Positions 59,870 through 64,000 of a DNA stretch of 64,000 bases are shown here, piece by piece. The position numbers and the translations under genes are program-made. Position 1 is the stretch's first letter, and every line of letters begins with the position of its first letter. Where the stretch lies: assembly GCA_937931205.1 (NCBI GenBank), contig CALHBF010000005.1, forward strand, positions 248,001 through 312,000. The letters run 5' to 3'. Source of the stretch: an uncultured Bacteriovoracaceae bacterium. GTDB lineage: Bacteria; Bdellovibrionota; Bacteriovoracia; Bacteriovoracales; Bacteriovoracaceae. Below the pieces are notes generated by a model. That model worked only from the letters and a program-made list of their open reading frames with translations, did not search any database and was not told the DNA's origin.

Positions 59870-62143
59870 ATGCGTAAGTACTGGTGGCTGTTAGTAGGGG
59901 TTCTCATACTAACATTCTCGATTTTAGGTTTTTTTGGACGTGAGGTGTACCGACAGGCCCCTCCTTTGTACTCGGTTATGAAGACAAGTGATGGGAGAGT
60001 GCTTTATAGCAAAGAGGATATCCTGACTGGGCAGACTGTCTGGCAATCAATCGGCGGTCAACAAATTGGTTCTATCTGGGGGCATGGTGCTTATCAAGCG
60101 CCGGATTGGACAGCTGACTGGCTTCACCGTGAGTTAGTTCATTATCAAGAAGTGTACTCACATGAGAATTTTAGCAAAGAATTCTCGCAAACCAATGCTG
60201 ATGAAAAATCAAAAATAAAAAATGAAATGCTCAAAGATTATCGAGAAGCTCAACTTGTTAATGATGAGTTGATCATTTCAGATACTCGCTTTAAAGCTTT
60301 TGAACTGACTAAAGAATATTATCTTAAACTCTTTGGAGATGATGCTGGTTTAAAACCAACTCGTGTGGCCTATGCCATTCATGAGAATGTACTACCTTCG
60401 CTTGAGCGCAGAGAAAAGATGATGAGTTTTTTTCATTGGTCGACTTGGGCAGCATCTGCCAATCGTCCGGGTGAGAAGCATACTTATACCAACAACTGGC
60501 CTCATGAACCTCTGATTGACAACAATCCAACATCAGAAAATATTTTCTGGTCAATCATCTCAGTTATTCTTTTGATTGCCGCAATTGGATTTCTTGTTTG
60601 GTTCTACTCATTTAAAAAAGAAGATGATTTAGAAACAAACCTTCCTAGCATTGATCCTTTAAAGAATTTTAAACTCACTCCTTCGATGAAGGCCTTGTGG
60701 AAATATTGGGGAGTGGTGATTGTTTTATTGGTCGCACAAATCGGATTGGGTGGAATTCTTGCTCACTACACAGTAGAGGGACAGGATTTTTATGGTTTCC
60801 CACTCTCTGAGTATTTACCATATTCAGTGGCAAGAACATGGCATATTCAAATTGCTCTCTTCTGGATTGCCACCTCATTCTTAGCAGCAGGTCTTTTCTT
60901 AGGGCCAATTGTTAACGGTGGAAAAGATCCCAAGTTCCAACTCTTCGGTGTGAACTTCTTATTTATCGCTCTTCTTATTGTGGTATTCGGATCTTTGACT
61001 GGAGAGTTATTGGCCGCGAAACAATTCTTCACTAACCTTGATATGAGTTTCTGGTTTGGACATCAAGGATATGAATATGTCGATCTTGGACGTTTCTGGC
61101 AGATTCTTCTTCTTGTCGGTCTTGGTCTTTGGTTAACTCTCATGCTTCGTTGTGTGGTTCCTGCTCTTCGAAAAACAGATGATTCAAAAGATCTTCTTCT
61201 TCTTTTTACTGCTTCAACTGTGGCCATTGGTCTCTTTTATGGTGGTGGTCTTTTCTACGGAGCAAGAACGCATATCAGTATCATGGAGTTTTGGCGTTGG
61301 TGGGTGGTTCACCTTTGGGTAGAAGGCTTCTTTGAAGTATTCGCAACTGTCGCCATTGCTTTTATTTTTGTCTCACTTGGTCTTATTAAACCACGTTCAG
61401 CATCGAAGGCTTCGCTTCTTTCAACTTCTATTTTCCTTCTCGGAGGGATTCCTGGAACTTTTCACCACCTTTATTTCAGTGGAACACCAACTTCAATTAG
61501 TGCGATTGGGGCCTGTTTCTCTGCTTTAGAAGTGGTGCCTCTTGTTCTGGTGGGATTTGAAGCATTCCATACATACCGTGTGCAACATCTGACTTCATGG
61601 ACAAGTCGTTATAAGTGGCCGATCACTTTCTTTGTGGGAGTTGCTTTCTGGAACTTGGTAGGTGCGGGAGTTTTTGGATTCCTTATTAATCCACCGATCG
61701 CTCTTTATTATCTTCAGGGTTTGAACACAACCGCTGTCCACGCTCATGGAGCAACTTTTGGAGTGTACGGATTATTATCTTTAGGCCTGGTGATTTTCAT
61801 TGTTCAAACAAGTTTTAGTAAAAGTGATTGGAATGAGAAATTAATGAACGTTGCTTTCTGGGGATTAAATCTTGGTCTTGGATTGATGATTGTGATGAGT
61901 TTACTTCCAATTGGTTTGATCCAATTTAAGGCCGCTCTCAGCGAAGGCCTTTGGTATGCCAGAGGAAGTGAAGTGATGCAAAGTCCACTTATTCAAAACC
62001 TTCGTTGGTTAAGATCAGTTGGAGATATCATTTTTGCTATCGGTGCTTTGAGCTTTGCTCTCGCAGTTATTGATCGAGTAGGTCTTTATAAATTTAATAA
62101 AGTTGAAATGGAGATTGAAAATGATGAAGTCGCTTCCCTCTAA
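59870..62143 (+). CDS. norB: Quinol-dependent nitric oxide reductase (NorB/NorZ)
   Basis: A 757-residue single-subunit quinol NO reductase, reducing NO to N2O in the inner membrane. The N-terminal helix and periplasmic domain (about 1-215, 'GQTVWQSIGGQQIGSIWGHGAYQAPDW') are a NorC-like extension without haem c. Then about 12 helices with the haem/non-haem iron His residues ('YSVARTWHIQIALFWIATSF', 'MEFWRWWVVHLWVEGFFEVFA', 'GGIPGTFHHLYFSG', 'TAVHAHGATFGVYG'). The start is ATG 59870 after GAGG; TTG 59858 is discarded. It detoxifies NO, or allows anaerobic use. Confidence 0.95.
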   Translation: MRKYWWLLVGVLILTFSILGFFGREVYRQAPPLYSVMKTSDGRVLYSKEDILTGQTVWQSIGGQQIGSIWGHGAYQAPDWTADWLHRELVHYQEVYSHENFSKEFSQTNADEKSKIKNEMLKDYREAQLVNDELIISDTRFKAFELTKEYYLKLFGDDAGLKPTRVAYAIHENVLPSLERREKMMSFFHWSTWAASANRPGEKHTYTNNWPHEPLIDNNPTSENIFWSIISVILLIAAIGFLVWFYSFKKEDDLETNLPSIDPLKNFKLTPSMKALWKYWGVVIVLLVAQIGLGGILAHYTVEGQDFYGFPLSEYLPYSVARTWHIQIALFWIATSFLAAGLFLGPIVNGGKDPKFQLFGVNFLFIALLIVVFGSLTGELLAAKQFFTNLDMSFWFGHQGYEYVDLGRFWQILLLVGLGLWLTLMLRCVVPALRKTDDSKDLLLLFTASTVAIGLFYGGGLFYGARTHISIMEFWRWWVVHLWVEGFFEVFATVAIAFIFVSLGLIKPRSASKASLLSTSIFLLGGIPGTFHHLYFSGTPTSISAIGACFSALEVVPLVLVGFEAFHTYRVQHLTSWTSRYKWPITFFVGVAFWNLVGAGVFGFLINPPIALYYLQGLNTTAVHAHGATFGVYGLLSLGLVIFIVQTSFSKSDWNEKLMNVAFWGLNLGLGLMIVMSLLPIGLIQFKAALSEGLWYARGSEVMQSPLIQNLRWLRSVGDIIFAIGALSFALAVIDRVGLYKFNKVEMEIENDEVASL

Positions 62144-62390
62144 TGTTGTTGGCTACAAGAGAACAGATATCTTTGATGAGGTATCTGTTCCTAAAGCTCT
62201 TCTTAATGAACATCGAACACTTCCCAATGTATGGGGCAAGATTGTCGTTATCGAAGGCAATTTAACTTACATCATAGGCGAAGAGGAATATGGATTAGCA
62301 AATGGAAAACCTGGGGTTGTTGAACCTCAGGTCATTCATAAAGTTCGTCCTGAAGGTAAGGTTCGGTTTTATGTCGAATTCTATAAGTAG
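62121..62390 (+). CDS. DUF1971 family small protein
   Basis: An 89-residue protein with the DUF1971 (TehB-N-like) pattern: 'PKALLNEHRTLPNVWGKIVVIEGNLTYII' and 'GVVEPQVIHKVRPEGKVRFYVEFY', a small cupin-like beta fold. Members are common beside NO-responsive genes and in TehB; function is unknown. GGAG lies 7 nt before ATG 62121. It overlaps norB by 23 bp and the globin gene by 20 bp, so it is translationally coupled. Confidence 0.85.
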   Translation: MMKSLPSNVVGYKRTDIFDEVSVPKALLNEHRTLPNVWGKIVVIEGNLTYIIGEEEYGLANGKPGVVEPQVIHKVRPEGKVRFYVEFYK

Positions 62391-62787
62391 TTACGGATCA
62401 GCTGACAGTTCTTATCGAGCTGCCGGTGGGGAAGAGGGGCTGCGATCACTTTGTCGTGATTTTTATGAGTTGATGGATATTCTTCCAGAGACTCAAAAAA
62501 TTCGAGAGATGCATAAAGATGACCTGACGGTTATGATTGATAAGCTTACTCTTTTCTTATCCATGTGGCTGGGCGGGCCAAAGACCTATCAGGAAAAATA
62601 TCATTTTGTTGGTATGCCTGCTGCCCACCAGCATCTCATTATTTTGGAAGAGGAAAGAGATGCTTGGTTAACATGCATGGATCAGGCGCTTGAGAAGCAG
62701 CCCTTCGCAGATGATTTTAAGCAATATCTTCGAAAACAATTTCGATTTCCCGCAGAAATGATTTATCGAACATCAAGATTTCAATAG
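62371..62787 (+). CDS. Group II truncated haemoglobin
   Basis: A 138-residue 2-over-2 globin. 'YRAAGGEEGLRSLCRDFYELMD', 'IREMHKDDLTVMIDKLTLFLSMWLGGPKTYQEKY', and 'AAHQHLIILEEERDAWLTCMDQAL' are the family landmarks, with a proximal His in the AAHQH stretch. Start ATG 62371 fits the usual length. Globins of this type bind O2 or NO and can act as NO dioxygenases. The last gene of the NO module. Confidence 0.88.
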   Translation: MSNSISSYGSADSSYRAAGGEEGLRSLCRDFYELMDILPETQKIREMHKDDLTVMIDKLTLFLSMWLGGPKTYQEKYHFVGMPAAHQHLIILEEERDAWLTCMDQALEKQPFADDFKQYLRKQFRFPAEMIYRTSRFQ

Positions 62788-62847
62788 TCAGTAGTCAGAA
62801 TCATGGGACTTCTTTAGAATGAATTGAAACTCTTTCTAGGAAGTTCC

Positions 62848-64000
62848 ATGGATAAACTACTCATTTCTGGCCCGTGTATTCTTAAAGGCGAAGTTGCTAT
62901 CTCTTCAGCGAAGAACGCAACACTTCCCATCTTGTGTGCCAGCATCCTTTCTCCTCATGCTATTCATTTTGATTCTCTGCCTGAACTGGCGGATGTAAAA
63001 ACGATTACCAAAATTCTTCAAAGTCTAGGAGTCGCAAGCTCTACTGAAAAGAACATCACAACTTTTGATGCTTCAAATATTACCAGTCAACATGCTGATT
63101 ACTCTCTCGTAAAAACGATGAGGGCTTCGGTTCTGGTATTGGGACCTCTTCTTGCTCGTTTTAAAACAGCATCTGTTTCGCTACCTGGTGGATGTGCCAT
63201 TGGAGCACGACCTGTTGATATCCATCTTTTAGGAATGGAAAAACTGGGTGCCAAAATTGAAATTGAAAATGGTTATATCAAAGCATCTACTGAAGGATTG
63301 AAGGGAGCCCATATTGTTCTTCCATTCCCAAGTGTAGGTGCTACTGAGAATATTATGATGGCCGCTGTTTTAGCTGAAGGAACAACTGTTCTTGAGAATG
63401 CGGCGAGAGAGCCAGAGATTGATGATCTTGCTGATTTCCTTATTGCTCAAGGAGCAAAAATCTCAGGACATGGAACTTCAACCATTACGATTCAAGGAAT
63501 CCAGTTGGCCGAGATTAAACCACTAAGCTCTCCTTATCGAGTGATTGGAGATCGTATTGAGGCAGCAACATTTATTATTGCCGCTCTCATGACTGGTGGA
63601 GATGTTGTCGTGAAGGGCTTCAATCCTGTTCATCTTTCTTTTGTTTTAGATATTTTAAAAGAGATGAATGCCAAGCTAGAAATTGGAAATGATTTTGTTC
63701 ATGTGAAGCCTTCTAAGAATTTAAAAGGTGCTCAAATCGAAACAGCTCCTTTCCCAGGTTTTCCAACGGATGTGCAAGCGCAAATGATGGCCCTGATGAG
63801 CATTGTTGATGGTGGCTCAGTTGTAACTGAATCTATCTTTGAGAATCGCTTCATGCACGTTCCTGAAATGGCCCGCATGGGAACTAAGATAGCTCTTAAG
63901 GCCAGTTCAGCTTTTATTGAAGGTGTGAAGGAATTAAGTGCAGCTCCGGTAATGTGTACAGATCTTCGTGCTTCTGCGGCACTTGTTCTTTGTTCATTAG
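62848..64000 (+). CDS. murA: MurA, UDP-GlcNAc enolpyruvyl transferase (3' end outside)
   Basis: The first 384 codons of the enzyme that begins peptidoglycan precursor synthesis; the window ends before the stop. 'GEVAISSAKNATLPILCASIL' is the N-terminal signature, and the reactive Cys is in 'LPGGCAIGARPVD', the site alkylated by fosfomycin. The AGGAAG ribosome site lies 5 nt before ATG 62848. Domain order is normal as far as it can be seen. Confidence 0.96.
   Translation, partial: MDKLLISGPCILKGEVAISSAKNATLPILCASILSPHAIHFDSLPELADVKTITKILQSLGVASSTEKNITTFDASNITSQHADYSLVKTMRASVLVLGPLLARFKTASVSLPGGCAIGARPVDIHLLGMEKLGAKIEIENGYIKASTEGLKGAHIVLPFPSVGATENIMMAAVLAEGTTVLENAAREPEIDDLADFLIAQGAKISGHGTSTITIQGIQLAEIKPLSSPYRVIGDRIEAATFIIAALMTGGDVVVKGFNPVHLSFVLDILKEMNAKLEIGNDFVHVKPSKNLKGAQIETAPFPGFPTDVQAQMMALMSIVDGGSVVTESIFENRFMHVPEMARMGTKIALKASSAFIEGVKELSAAPVMCTDLRASAALVLCSL

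Noticed and set aside
1-64000. tRNA, rRNA, insertion sequences or prophage
   Set aside because: No cloverleaf-like sequence with a CCA end, no rRNA segment and no transposase, integrase or phage gene could be found; codon use and gene types are uniform along the window.

Overview
The window reads as an ordinary chromosomal segment of an AT-rich Gram-negative bacterium. Inference: it belongs to the Bdellovibrionota (Bdellovibrio/Bacteriovorax-like predators). The reasons are the outer-membrane gene set (lptC/A, lptB, kdsD, lnt, a BtuB-type receptor, several lipoproteins), the many small and medium exported proteins of unknown family, the Lys/Ala histone-like protein, and the mix of delta-proteobacteria-like housekeeping genes. 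No rRNA, tRNA, insertion sequence, phage or CRISPR array is visible. Coding density is very high: only one gap exceeds 300 bp (29258-29893).

Layout. 1-5.4 kb: exported proteins of unknown function, an HTTM (gamma-carboxylase-like) membrane protein and an RlmK-like rRNA methyltransferase. 5.4-8.2 kb: clpS-clpA. 8.4-13.9 kb: histone-like repeat protein, DUF502, dCMP deaminase, a Cys-less rhodanese-like protein, pepD, YggT and unknowns. 14.2-22.3 kb: DEAD-box helicase, FtsB/DivIC-like protein, DUF192 lipoprotein, aspS, RDD protein, mutS. 22.5-26.1 kb: lptC(-lptA)-lptB-rpoN-hpf. 26.3-33.8 kb: a frameshifted acyl-CoA dehydrogenase, a zinc-peptidase-like exported protein, a cobalamin riboswitch with a btuB-like receptor, and small regulators. 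33.8-40.1 kb (minus strand): a tightly overlapping CoA operon, KARI-like-panB-coaX-coaBC-panC-hflX, followed by a stand-alone DnaA domain I protein. 40.2-46.9 kb: class IV aminotransferase, yacG, inositol-phosphatase family, coiled-coil and HEAT-like proteins, kdsD, lnt. 46.9-53.7 kb: secreted subtilase, dksA, a degenerate trypsin-like lipoprotein, mltG, ruvX, DUF4105 and an exported protein. 53.8-59.4 kb: dinB, rho, DUF1385, prfA-prmC. 59.4-62.8 kb: a nitric-oxide module (NsrR-like regulator, quinol NO reductase, DUF1971, truncated haemoglobin). The window ends inside murA.

Most notable observations: (1) a 17-bp inverted-repeat motif (TGTCTA-N5-TARACR, 12 of 17 positions invariant) found four times, each time upstream of an exported-protein gene and in the same orientation, suggesting an undescribed regulon; (2) two reading frames (prmC and a 52-codon ORF before rho) that seem to need an AUA start codon; (3) a KARI-family enzyme at the head of the pantothenate/CoA operon, probably acting as ketopantoate reductase; (4) a perfect 14-bp hairpin hiding the Shine-Dalgarno and AUG of the gene after mutS; (5) three copies of a 27-bp palindrome around the btuB riboswitch; (6) a stand-alone DnaA domain I protein; (7) a G6-tract frameshift in an acyl-CoA dehydrogenase; (8) a CCGATAAG element pointing at four starts, resembling the sigma-28 -10 box.
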